From NCBI RefSeq assembly GCF_029269825.1, contig NZ_JARJHU010000008.1, forward strand, positions 372,001 to 436,000: 64,000 nt of DNA, read 5' to 3'. This DNA comes from Pedobacter sp. JY14-1 (GTDB lineage: Bacteria > Bacteroidota > Bacteroidia > Sphingobacteriales > Sphingobacteriaceae). This document shows positions 34,623 to 43,337 of this stretch, in pieces. Below the pieces are notes generated by a model that saw nothing but the letters and a program-made list of their open reading frames with translations, was not told the DNA's origin and ran no database searches. Position 1 is the stretch's first letter. Every line of letters starts with the position of its first letter. The position numbers and the translations under genes are program-made.

Positions 34623-36149
34623 TTATTGGTTAAACTGCCAGTAATAGGTTTGTTCCATATTGGGGTTATTCGCAAATGCCTCATCACTTACCGGGAAGAA
34701 ACCCGCACCGTCCTTTTCACCCTGCGCGGTGATGTAAGGATTAAATTCGTGCAGACGGCCTAAACGGACCAGATCATACACCCGGTGAAATTCGCCGATC
34801 AGTTCGCGGCGCCTTTCGGCCAGAACCTCTTCTATAACCACAGGTGCATCGTCACGGGTAAATACTGGTATCCCGGCGCGCTCGCGGATCTTGTTGAGGT
34901 TCGATAACGCTTCGGTAACATTTCCCGATCTGGCATCCGCTTCTGCTTTAAGCAACAACACATCTGCTAACCTGAAAATGGGCACAGGAGCATCCATCTG
35001 GTTGTAGGTACGGTCTTTTACCTTCCTGAACTTGGCGAACATGATGTCGCGTTCACCATTTTGTAACGGGTCGGGAAGTACCGGACGCAATTCACTGCCG
35101 CTCACCGAAAAATCAATACTTTGAAAAAATTCAGGCACGCGCTTATCCGATTTGTCGCGCGCATAATCCGGGAATATCTCCAGGATTTTCGACTTAGGCA
35201 CTGCTAACGACAGGTTGGTTCTGTCTGTGTAAGGATTGGTCAGGTAGTAGGTCATGATGTGACCATAATAATTGGAATACTCGCCCTTCTTGGCATCATA
35301 GTACATCTCGAAAATGATTTCGTCTGACTCCCCCGTATCAAACAGCGCACGTAATTCATTCGCGGCAACTAACCTGAAAGTGTTTGAGTCCATGATCTGC
35401 TTGATGGCGGCTGAAGCCCCCTGATAGTCTTTTAGCCACATTAAAGCATGTGCTTTCAGTGCTAAAGCCGCGCCTTTTGTGCCCCTTGAAAACGACTCTT
35501 TCCGGGTGCCCTTATTCATCCAGGGTAAGTCTGGCAAAGCGATATCTACCTCACTTACGACCATCTTCAATACATCATTCAGCCTTGAGCGTCCAAGGGG
35601 CTGGACGTTACGGGCCTGCAGGTTGATGGGCACATCTCCCCAAATACGCGCCGCGTAAAAGTGAGATAAGGCACGTAAAAAACGTGCGTCTGCCAGCAAT
35701 TGTGCTTTGCGCTCATCAGTTAAGCCGTTGGTAATTGCCGGAATCTTTTCAATGGCAAGGTTTGCCTGCTCAATCGCCCGGTAAAACAAACGCCAGTTGG
35801 TCATTGGCTCCAGTTCCGTCCGTGATATCAGATGGTTCTGAAAGCCCGCTGTCCAATCGCCGTCATTGTTTGGTGTAATCCAGTCGCCCGAGCGCGAATC
35901 GCCCCAAAAGTAATAATCACCCCATGAGCCGTTACGTGTTGTTGAAGGCGTATCGTCTTTAGTTAAGCCCGATAATGCCCTGCGAAAGATAGCAAATGCG
36001 GCAGCCACCGCACCCTCGGCATCTGCACCGGTGCGATAGGCCTGATCCTCAGTCACTGTATTGATAGGCTTTTCGTCCAGCCATTTTTTACAGCTTGTTC
36101 CTCCAAGCATTACGATAAGCAGGAACGTGGCAATTAGTCTATTTTTCAT
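34623..36149 (-). CDS. SusD/RagB-family lipoprotein, pair 1
   Basis: The 508-residue surface lipoprotein has a signal ending LGGTSCKKWLDEKP, the SusD-type N-terminal region (WRLFYRAIEQANLAIEKIP) and the TPR-like helices with FLRALSHFYAARIWGDVPI. The C-terminal RagB part includes AEVLAERRRELIGEF-like sequence VIEEVLAERRRELIGEF. SusD proteins close over the SusC barrel and capture the ligand outside the cell. The gene follows susC pair 1 by 25 bases. Confidence 0.93.
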   Translation of the reverse strand: MKNRLIATFLLIVMLGGTSCKKWLDEKPINTVTEDQAYRTGADAEGAVAAAFAIFRRALSGLTKDDTPSTTRNGSWGDYYFWGDSRSGDWITPNNDGDWTAGFQNHLISRTELEPMTNWRLFYRAIEQANLAIEKIPAITNGLTDERKAQLLADARFLRALSHFYAARIWGDVPINLQARNVQPLGRSRLNDVLKMVVSEVDIALPDLPWMNKGTRKESFSRGTKGAALALKAHALMWLKDYQGASAAIKQIMDSNTFRLVAANELRALFDTGESDEIIFEMYYDAKKGEYSNYYGHIMTYYLTNPYTDRTNLSLAVPKSKILEIFPDYARDKSDKRVPEFFQSIDFSVSGSELRPVLPDPLQNGERDIMFAKFRKVKDRTYNQMDAPVPIFRLADVLLLKAEADARSGNVTEALSNLNKIRERAGIPVFTRDDAPVVIEEVLAERRRELIGEFHRVYDLVRLGRLHEFNPYITAQGEKDGAGFFPVSDEAFANNPNMEQTYYWQFNQ

Positions 36150-36174
36150 GTCTTTGTCGTTTATTTTTTTAATT

Positions 36175-39100
36175 CTATAAGCCTATAGAGACGCCGAACA
36201 GCCACATTCTTCGCATCGGGTAACCTCCCGAAAGGTCAAATCCGTCAACACTCACCAGTTCGGCATCAGGACCACTGTATTTCTGGAAAGTCACCACGTT
36301 GTCCATCGTGCAATACACGCGCATCCGGTCAAATGGAAGTTTTGGCATTAAGCTTTTTGTAAAATTGTAAGACAAAGTCGCCGCTTTGATCTTGAAGTAG
36401 GAACCATCTTCTATATACTCAGAATCGAGATTGATGATCTGTGACGCATCGCCCCAGGGGTTAAGTGTTGGATATTTAGCCTGATCACCACTCTTTTCCC
36501 AAATCGCATAGTTATCAAAATTTGGCATTGAGGCCTTGCCGGCAAAGTCTTTACCATACCTTAACCTGTTCAATAAAGTGGTGTTGACAATGTCACGGCC
36601 GATTACAAAAGTGGATACAATGTTTAAACCGAAACCTTTATAAGTGAAATCGTTGGTCCAGCCGCCAGTCCATTTTGGGTTAGGGTCGCCAGCGTAAACA
36701 CGGTCGGACACATCTATCTTGTAATCGCCGTTCTGATCCTTGAATTTACGGTCGCCCACTCTGAGTGTCTTGCCTTGCAGGCCCAATAACTTAGCCCCTG
36801 TCTTCGGATTCACCGGAATTTCGCTCTCTGCCTGATAGATCCCTTCTGACTTGTAAAACAGGAAGCCATTTAATGGTGTACCTACACGGACGATTGATCC
36901 GAAATCCTGCCCGGATGTGCTGATTTTGATGATGTCCGCATTACCATCCGGCAGAGCAATTACCCTATTTTGGTTATAGGCGAAATTCAGATTCGTATTC
37001 CATAGAAACTTCTTGCTGATCGGAATATTAGTGTTCAGTGTAAATTCCAAACCACGGTTTAAAACGTCAGCCGCATTGCGGTAAACCTGGTTATAGCCTG
37101 ATGTTGTAGGCAATGCAGTGGTAAGCAGCAAACCTTTGGTGTATTTTTGATAAGCATCAAAAATAAACTCGACGTTGTTGTTAAACATAGACAGGTCCAG
37201 GCCTATATTCCCCATCTGAGTTTTTACCCAGGTCAGATTCTCGTTTTTAAAACCATCATACCATATTGGTGTATACCCAGATATGCCGCCGTAAGCGATC
37301 TGCAGCAGAGAGCTATACTGGTCAAGTGTACCGCCATTCATAATACCAAGAGCGAGGTAGTCATTGTTCCAGGTCGTTCCTGTCAAGCCATAGCTTCCAC
37401 GTATTTTAGCATTGTTTAACCAGGCCACATCTTTCAGGAAATCTTCCTTATTGAGGTTCCATCCGGCTGACACAGATGGAAATATTCCCCATCTGTTCGC
37501 TGCGCCGAACTTTGAGGAGCCATCTGTACGGATAGAAGCTCCTAAAAGGTATTTGTCATCAAAAGAATAATCAAAACGACTAAAGAAAGAGGCCAGCGTA
37601 CTCGCAGTATAATTACTGGTTCCGATGGCATTACCTTTACCAAACAGTACAGATTGTGAAAGCGTCGGCGCACTGGTCACATTATTCACAGAAGTTATTT
37701 TTGATTCTACCCGCTCAGCACTTTGACCAATCAGCAAACTCAATTTATGGTCGCCAAAACGTGGGGCGTAAGTAAGCGTATTCTGGAACAGTAAATTGCG
37801 GTTCTCACCTGCACCGCTTTTAGCATCTGCCCGCAATGTACGGCGTGACATCGTATAGGAGTCCGTCATCTGGCGCAGATATTCTAGGCTCAGACTGGCT
37901 TTATAGCTCAAATCTTTTATGACATTCAGCGTAGCATCCGAACTAAAGCGTACCCTGTCATTCAGGTTGCTGGTACTGCCCGGCTGATATACTTCGGCAC
38001 CGCTTACGATAGGATTTTCGGGAAGTGGTAGCAGCGACGAATAGCCTGTAGAAAGTGCATCTGGATTACGCCCCTGATCTGTACGTGAAATGGCCAGGGT
38101 ATTATCAATGATTAACTTTTTACTGAGGGCATAAAATGTGGTACTGGCCAATGAACTGTAGCGCTTAAATCCTGTATTGAACAATATCCCTTTGTTGTCC
38201 ATGTACCCTAAGCTGATGCTGTACTGACCAAAATCACCTGCGCCCCGGATGGAGCTGTTATAATCCTGCGTAACGGAAGTTTTATACAAATACCCCTGCC
38301 AGTCTGACGAATTGTTGTAAAAAGGATTGGTCACATCGGTATACATCGCCGGCATAAAAGTGCCATAAGGGGCATATAACTGATACAAACGGGCCACCTG
38401 TTCGCGCTCCTTTGGTCCTCCGGCAACATCCAGTAACTGCGGAACCAGGTTTACACCCGTGCGCAGGTTGAAGTTGATCTGCGGCTTGCCCACTTTACCC
38501 TTTTTTGTCGTGATGAGGATGACACCGTTTGCTGCCCTGGAACCATAAATAGCCGCGGCAGAAGCATCTTTTAAAACAACGACCTGTTCTATATCACTTG
38601 GATTGAGGTCGGCCAGTACATTGGTACTGGTGATGGAAAATTCATTGCTGGTTCTTGATATGATCGGCACCCCGTCCACCACATACAATGGCTCTGAGAG
38701 TGATGATGCATCATCACGGCTTACCGCAGCCAAACCACGGATGATGATGTTGGGCGTAGCACCCGGCTCACCCGAATTGAGCTGGATATTTACACCGGCT
38801 ACACGGCCCTGCAATAAAGATTCAAAAGATTCGGCCGATTGCGCCTCGGTTATCTTATCCATTTTAACAGATGCCACCGAGCCGGTTATCTCCTGCCTTG
38901 ACTGACTTTTATACCCTACTACCAGTACCTGTCCAAGTGTCTTGGTATCTTCAGAAAGACGTATCATCAAATCAGCAGCGGTTTTATAGACAACCGTGCG
39001 TGGTTGAAAACCAATGGAAGAACAAAGTATGGAGTCACCCAACCTTACCGTCAGGCTGTATCCACCAGATACATCTGTAAATGTGCCGTTTTGTGTGCCT

Positions 39101-39243
39101 TTTACTTTAACGGTAGCGCCAATAATGGCCCCTCCCTTTTCATCAACCACTTTACCGCGCACAACACGCTGTGCAAACAAGTACACAGGCATCATGATCA
39201 CTGTAAAAAGGATACAAATTTTTTGTATTAGTGCCTTCATCAT
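36175..39243 (-). CDS. SusC/RagA-family TonB-dependent transporter, pair 1
   Basis: The 1022-residue outer-membrane protein has a signal peptide (~1-24), a CarboxypepD_reg-like domain (~26-110), a plug with the SusC signature (LNPSDIEQVVVLKDASAAAIYGSRAANG, read in parts around 205-235) and a 22-strand barrel ending RRMWLFGVSIGL. SusC imports ligands captured by SusD using TonB energy. The length is the normal one for the family. The gene follows susD pair 2 by only five bases, so both SusCD pairs belong to one transcript. Confidence 0.95.
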   Translation of the reverse strand: MMKALIQKICILFTVIMMPVYLFAQRVVRGKVVDEKGGAIIGATVKVKGTQNGTFTDVSGGYSLTVRLGDSILCSSIGFQPRTVVYKTAADLMIRLSEDTKTLGQVLVVGYKSQSRQEITGSVASVKMDKITEAQSAESFESLLQGRVAGVNIQLNSGEPGATPNIIIRGLAAVSRDDASSLSEPLYVVDGVPIISRTSNEFSITSTNVLADLNPSDIEQVVVLKDASAAAIYGSRAANGVILITTKKGKVGKPQINFNLRTGVNLVPQLLDVAGGPKEREQVARLYQLYAPYGTFMPAMYTDVTNPFYNNSSDWQGYLYKTSVTQDYNSSIRGAGDFGQYSISLGYMDNKGILFNTGFKRYSSLASTTFYALSKKLIIDNTLAISRTDQGRNPDALSTGYSSLLPLPENPIVSGAEVYQPGSTSNLNDRVRFSSDATLNVIKDLSYKASLSLEYLRQMTDSYTMSRRTLRADAKSGAGENRNLLFQNTLTYAPRFGDHKLSLLIGQSAERVESKITSVNNVTSAPTLSQSVLFGKGNAIGTSNYTASTLASFFSRFDYSFDDKYLLGASIRTDGSSKFGAANRWGIFPSVSAGWNLNKEDFLKDVAWLNNAKIRGSYGLTGTTWNNDYLALGIMNGGTLDQYSSLLQIAYGGISGYTPIWYDGFKNENLTWVKTQMGNIGLDLSMFNNNVEFIFDAYQKYTKGLLLTTALPTTSGYNQVYRNAADVLNRGLEFTLNTNIPISKKFLWNTNLNFAYNQNRVIALPDGNADIIKISTSGQDFGSIVRVGTPLNGFLFYKSEGIYQAESEIPVNPKTGAKLLGLQGKTLRVGDRKFKDQNGDYKIDVSDRVYAGDPNPKWTGGWTNDFTYKGFGLNIVSTFVIGRDIVNTTLLNRLRYGKDFAGKASMPNFDNYAIWEKSGDQAKYPTLNPWGDASQIINLDSEYIEDGSYFKIKAATLSYNFTKSLMPKLPFDRMRVYCTMDNVVTFQKYSGPDAELVSVDGFDLSGGYPMRRMWLFGVSIGL

Positions 39244-39248
39244 ATGAA

Positions 39249-40535
39249 TTATTTGGTAGACCAGTAGGTATTTTGTTTAAGTGAATTGCTGTTGACACTG
39301 CTTGCTGAAAGCGGCCAGTAAGCTGCTCCTTTCTGTACATCCTCTTCTGAGAATGCCGTTATAAAGGCAGGTACCTTACCAAATCGGATGAGGTCGAATA
39401 CACGTTGTCCGGTACCGATCAGCATGCGTCTGCGCTCCTTTAATAAGGCATCAGCAAATGTGGCATCAGTGAGCGCATTGTAATTTTCCGTAGCACCTGC
39501 CGCAGCGCGGGTAAGGGATGTTTTAGCCTCATCAAGCCGGGCGGTACGCCATGCGGCCTCTGCGATAAGCAGGTTGATCTCACGCTTAGGCAGCAGTTCT
39601 AAAATAGTAGCGTCTTTTAAGATTAAAGTTGCCTTATTTTGGGTAGTGTTGATGTTGAACATGCTAGTACGCCGTGTATCGCCAGAAGGATAAATGGCAT
39701 TCAACCTGTCAAGGCCCAGGCTCACCACCGCTGCACCGAGCGGTGCAGCAGGCAGTTCGGTACGCCTGTCCACGCCCGATGAAATACCAAAGCTGCTCAA
39801 ACTGTCTGCAGGTACGTTATTGAAAGTGCCGGTAAGGTTTGTGTAGGCTTCCTGCGTTTTACCCAGCCATAACTGTTGCTGTGCAAGCAATGTTGTTATT
39901 GCGGATTTGCTGAAGCGAACATTGGTGATGGCAACGCTCTCAATGCCGTCATCGTTAAGCAACATCCACGGTAAAATGCCTTTAGCTTCTGTGGCAAACG
40001 TACTTGCCAGCGTAACCGCCTCCTGGTTGGTCAGCAGTTTACCCATATCGGTCTTTTCTGCCGAAGGTATACTACCCCATATACGGGCCAGATAGAAATA
40101 TGCCGTCGATTTTAGTGCTAAGGCTTCTCCTTTATACAGGTTACGTTGGTACTTGGTCAGGAACCCGGAATTATTCACGACGTCCAGCAGCTCATTGGCG
40201 TCCCGGATCACATCATAAAAATATCCCCAATCGGTCAACTGTCTGACAAACCGGTTATCCGAGGTTAATTTTTGATCGAGTATCGTTTGCTGATAATCTA
40301 CGGCTACCTGCAAATCGCCTGCACGCGCCTCACCATACCATAACCAGGCGTAATTCGCGGTGAGGGCCCTGCGCAGATCAACATAGCCCCCAATGACCGC
40401 CTGCTCTATTTTCTGTGCCGAATCATAGTATCCATTAACCACTGTTTTGTTGTCAGGCTCAATGGTCAGGCTATCCTTGCAGGACGGAAGTGCAAGCACA
40501 ACCATGATGACAGGTATAAGTCTACAAAATTTCAT
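39249..40535 (-). CDS. SusD/RagB-like lipoprotein, pair 2 (compact)
   Basis: The 428-residue lipoprotein has a signal ending LALPSCKDSLTIEP and the SusD pattern, including YDVIRDANELLDVVNN, LALKSTAYFYLARIWGSIP and the C-terminal KERRRMLIGTGQRVFDLIRFGK. It is shorter than pair 1 and most SusD proteins (about 500), which suggests a smaller ligand or a smaller insert region. It lies 24 bases after its partner susC gene. Confidence 0.9.
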   Translation of the reverse strand: MKFCRLIPVIMVVLALPSCKDSLTIEPDNKTVVNGYYDSAQKIEQAVIGGYVDLRRALTANYAWLWYGEARAGDLQVAVDYQQTILDQKLTSDNRFVRQLTDWGYFYDVIRDANELLDVVNNSGFLTKYQRNLYKGEALALKSTAYFYLARIWGSIPSAEKTDMGKLLTNQEAVTLASTFATEAKGILPWMLLNDDGIESVAITNVRFSKSAITTLLAQQQLWLGKTQEAYTNLTGTFNNVPADSLSSFGISSGVDRRTELPAAPLGAAVVSLGLDRLNAIYPSGDTRRTSMFNINTTQNKATLILKDATILELLPKREINLLIAEAAWRTARLDEAKTSLTRAAAGATENYNALTDATFADALLKERRRMLIGTGQRVFDLIRFGKVPAFITAFSEEDVQKGAAYWPLSASSVNSNSLKQNTYWSTK

Positions 40536-40559
40536 ATCGTTCAGTTTAAATCATCATTA

Positions 40560-42971
40560 TTAAAGCACCAGCTTCAGACCCAATACCAATGAAGAAGGCA
40601 GTGGTGTACCGGTAAGCCCCAAATCTTTGCGGCGCACACCAGTAATATTTTCTTCAGGGTTCACGCCGCCGTATTTCGTTATCGTAATCAGATTATCGCC
40701 GCGTAAAAAGAGCTGGAGATCTTTGATCGCGACAACGCGTTTCAGGGCTGCGCCAAAGTGATAAGTCAGTGCTGCTTTATTCAGGCGGATGAAACTTAAA
40801 TGCTCAACAGCACGGATGCCCTGATAGGTAGTGCGCCCGTTAACATCAGTGCTGCTGTAGTAATAAGGTGTTTCGGTAGCCTTAACCGGGAAGGTATTGC
40901 CCACAAGGTCTGCATAGTAGTTACTGTTGAAAGACTCGGCAACCACTTTGCCACCCCAGGCGTAGCTGGCTGTGAAGCTTGCCGAAATATTTTTGTACCT
41001 GATGGTGTTATTTAAGCCACCGAAAGCCTCAGGTTCACTATTACCGATCACCTTAACTTTACCAGCCTCATAGGCGGTAAGTGAAGTTACGGCATCTCCT
41101 TTTGATAAGTTGCCTAAGTAAGCTATGCTTGTATTATTGATTGCTGCAGGTAACGTGTTTACTTTATTTTGATAAGCAGCGATGTTGAAGTTGGTGATCC
41201 AGCTAAAGTTTCTTGCATCAAACCATTTACCCGCTAAGCCCAGTTCAAAACCTGAAAGACCCAGGGATCCGCCGGTTTCAAATACATAGTCGACACCCCT
41301 GATATTGGGCTGGTATCTTTGGTAGGTAAAGTTCTTATAGTCTTTATTGAAATAGTTTATCGCAATGTTCAGCCGCGGGAGCACCCGGAAAGCCAGGCCC
41401 AAATCCAACTGGTAAACATCCACACTCTTAGCGTCGGCAAAAGCAGGGTAGAGCATCCCGATACCCAATTCATTACCGCCAAAGTAATCGCCATACGCGC
41501 TCAACTGACCACGATAAACATCCGGACGACTTAGCATACCTGTTTTGCCATAGGCAACTTCAGCTTTTACAGGCACGTTCAAGATGCGTTTCAGATCATA
41601 GTGTACGCCAATTGAGGGATACAACGCCCATTTATCCTGATAGAGCGAACTGCCATCCGCACGCAATACCATATTGACGTCCAGATCTTCTTTATAATTC
41701 CACTGCCATGTTCCATAAAATGAGACGATCTTCTCGACATCATGGTTTGAAAAAGCATTGGTTTGACTGGCATTATAACCGGTTACGACCTTGACAAAAT
41801 CCGAACCGCCGCTTTCCAAACTACGCGAACCGTCAACGGAAGTGAGCCTGTCATCATTAGTCCTCAACTCATTGCCAATCGTCATGTTCAGCTTCAGATC
41901 ATCGCCAAAGCTATGCAGGTAATCTAACGAGGTCTTTAGCGTAATCAGTTGTCTTTTCAGCGTTGCACTTAATGAGTAAATCTTACCACCCAATATATCA
42001 GAAGGTACATAGGCGTCTCTGCTTGATGCATCGTAGGACAGCGACGCTACGGAACTGAGCTTGAATGCATCATTGAAAACATAGGCCAAACGCATCGATG
42101 AAAGCACAGCTACATTCCGGTTCTTGTCCATCATAAAACCTTCGTCATTGACCACCGGTAATAACATCTCTCGGTTAAACTCACCTGCATACCGGCCATT
42201 ACGATTGGCCAGTGCAAAGTTGTTATAGAAGTGGGCTGAGAACTTCTTTGTTATATTATACCTGGCATTCAGGAACAATGACTGACGGCCAAAGTCGGTA
42301 CCTTTGATGTATCCTTTATCCTGATGGTTGGTAAGCCCGAAAAGGTATGAGCCATAGTCCCCGCTTCCATCAACGATAAGATTTTGCGCATTTATAAAAC
42401 CGCCATCGCCATAGACCGCGTGCCGTGCTCCGGTATTAAAATTGTAAAAGGCGTCCTTACCGGAGTCCATATTCTGCAGGAAATTGGCACCTGCGAATGC
42501 ATTTGCATTGACGTGAATGGCGCCCGGCTTCCCCTCTTTCACCACAATATTTATCGCACCGTTGGGAGCTTGTACACCATAGGCAGCAAGGCGGTCTATT
42601 TCCCTGATCACTTCAATACGATCTATCTGGTCGGCTGTGTAGTAACTTAAGGGATTAAGACCGTTGATGTCAGAGGGGCTCGCGATCAGCGGCACGCCGT
42701 TAACCAATATCAGTGGCATTGTTGATTTGCTGGTGGGATCCAGGCTTAAACCCCGAAGATTAATCACAGCCTGGGCACCGGGCGTACCAGACCAGTTCTT
42801 AATCCTCAGGCCCGCGATGTTACCCGAAAGGATATTTTCAATGCCACCCCTGTTAGCTGTCACTACGCTGTCTGCTTTCAGCGTATCCTGGGCATATATA
42901 TCTGCCGCCATTCCCAGGAAGGCGATGAAGAGGAATATTGGTCTCCAAATAATTACCGGCGATAACTTCAT
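40560..42971 (-). CDS. SusC-like TonB-dependent transporter, pair 2 (compact)
   Basis: The 803-residue outer-membrane protein has a signal peptide (~1-27) and enters the plug domain almost at once (NILSGNIAGLRIKNWSGTPGAQ). The usual N-terminal CarboxypepD_reg-like domain is absent, and the barrel is shorter than in pair 1. Plug landmarks are INLRGLS, PLILVNGVPLIA and DQIDRIEVIREIDRLAAYG, where the normal KDASAAAIYG has diverged. The C-terminus PLPSSLVLGLKLVL ends in an aliphatic last strand. It is the first gene of the minus-strand operon and is preceded by the shared operator. Confidence 0.9.
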   Translation of the reverse strand: MKLSPVIIWRPIFLFIAFLGMAADIYAQDTLKADSVVTANRGGIENILSGNIAGLRIKNWSGTPGAQAVINLRGLSLDPTSKSTMPLILVNGVPLIASPSDINGLNPLSYYTADQIDRIEVIREIDRLAAYGVQAPNGAINIVVKEGKPGAIHVNANAFAGANFLQNMDSGKDAFYNFNTGARHAVYGDGGFINAQNLIVDGSGDYGSYLFGLTNHQDKGYIKGTDFGRQSLFLNARYNITKKFSAHFYNNFALANRNGRYAGEFNREMLLPVVNDEGFMMDKNRNVAVLSSMRLAYVFNDAFKLSSVASLSYDASSRDAYVPSDILGGKIYSLSATLKRQLITLKTSLDYLHSFGDDLKLNMTIGNELRTNDDRLTSVDGSRSLESGGSDFVKVVTGYNASQTNAFSNHDVEKIVSFYGTWQWNYKEDLDVNMVLRADGSSLYQDKWALYPSIGVHYDLKRILNVPVKAEVAYGKTGMLSRPDVYRGQLSAYGDYFGGNELGIGMLYPAFADAKSVDVYQLDLGLAFRVLPRLNIAINYFNKDYKNFTYQRYQPNIRGVDYVFETGGSLGLSGFELGLAGKWFDARNFSWITNFNIAAYQNKVNTLPAAINNTSIAYLGNLSKGDAVTSLTAYEAGKVKVIGNSEPEAFGGLNNTIRYKNISASFTASYAWGGKVVAESFNSNYYADLVGNTFPVKATETPYYYSSTDVNGRTTYQGIRAVEHLSFIRLNKAALTYHFGAALKRVVAIKDLQLFLRGDNLITITKYGGVNPEENITGVRRKDLGLTGTPLPSSLVLGLKLVL

Positions 42972-43070
42972 ATAGATTGTTTAAAATGTTTATCCTAATT
43001 CCATACACTTCGCAGAAGGTGCAAATCCAGATTGCCTGTTCACAACGTCACTAACTTTCCCTCTTTAAAA

Positions 43071-43097
43071 GTTAAGCAATACTAAACAAAGTTTATT
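43071..43097 (-). promoter_or_regulatory. Shared 27-bp operator/promoter, copy 3 (susC operon)
   Basis: On the minus strand this site fits AATAAA-N4-GTTTA-N3-TTGCT-N-AAC, about 100 bases before the susC pair-2 start. It shares 19 invariant positions with copies 1 and 2. TAGTATTG inside it is one base off the -7 box TAnnTTTG. The 366-base gap between susC and the GH32-like gene holds only this site and a terminator. I see no other gene in it. Confidence 0.68.
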
Positions 43098-43248
43098 AAG
43101 ATAAGGGGCGTACAAGATTAACGAATTGTGAAAACCGCGCCTCTTTGAGTACCAAATGTTAAATAATATTTACCAGCGCCACGTATGCAGGATTCGGCCT
43201 GAGCGATATCTCTGAATAAGCTTAGCCGGTGTAATAAGCAGTATTTAG

Positions 43249-43280
43249 AAAAAAAAGCCTGTTCCTCATCGGAACAGGCC
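43249..43280 (-). terminator. Rho-independent terminator after the GH32-like gene
   Basis: GCCTGTTCC (43257-43265) and GGAACAGGC (43271-43279) form a perfect nine-pair stem with a five-base loop. On the minus strand it is followed by eight T. It separates the GH32-like gene from the phosphonate operon. Confidence 0.88.
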
Positions 43281-43337
43281 TTATATGCACCATCGAGCAT
43301 ATCGATCTGGCACCACATATATCAAAACCTAATAATA

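Noticed and set aside
43118..43318. A 66-codon open frame between susC and the GH32-like gene
   Set aside because: It runs through a strong terminator and toward the operator, and its translation resembles nothing.
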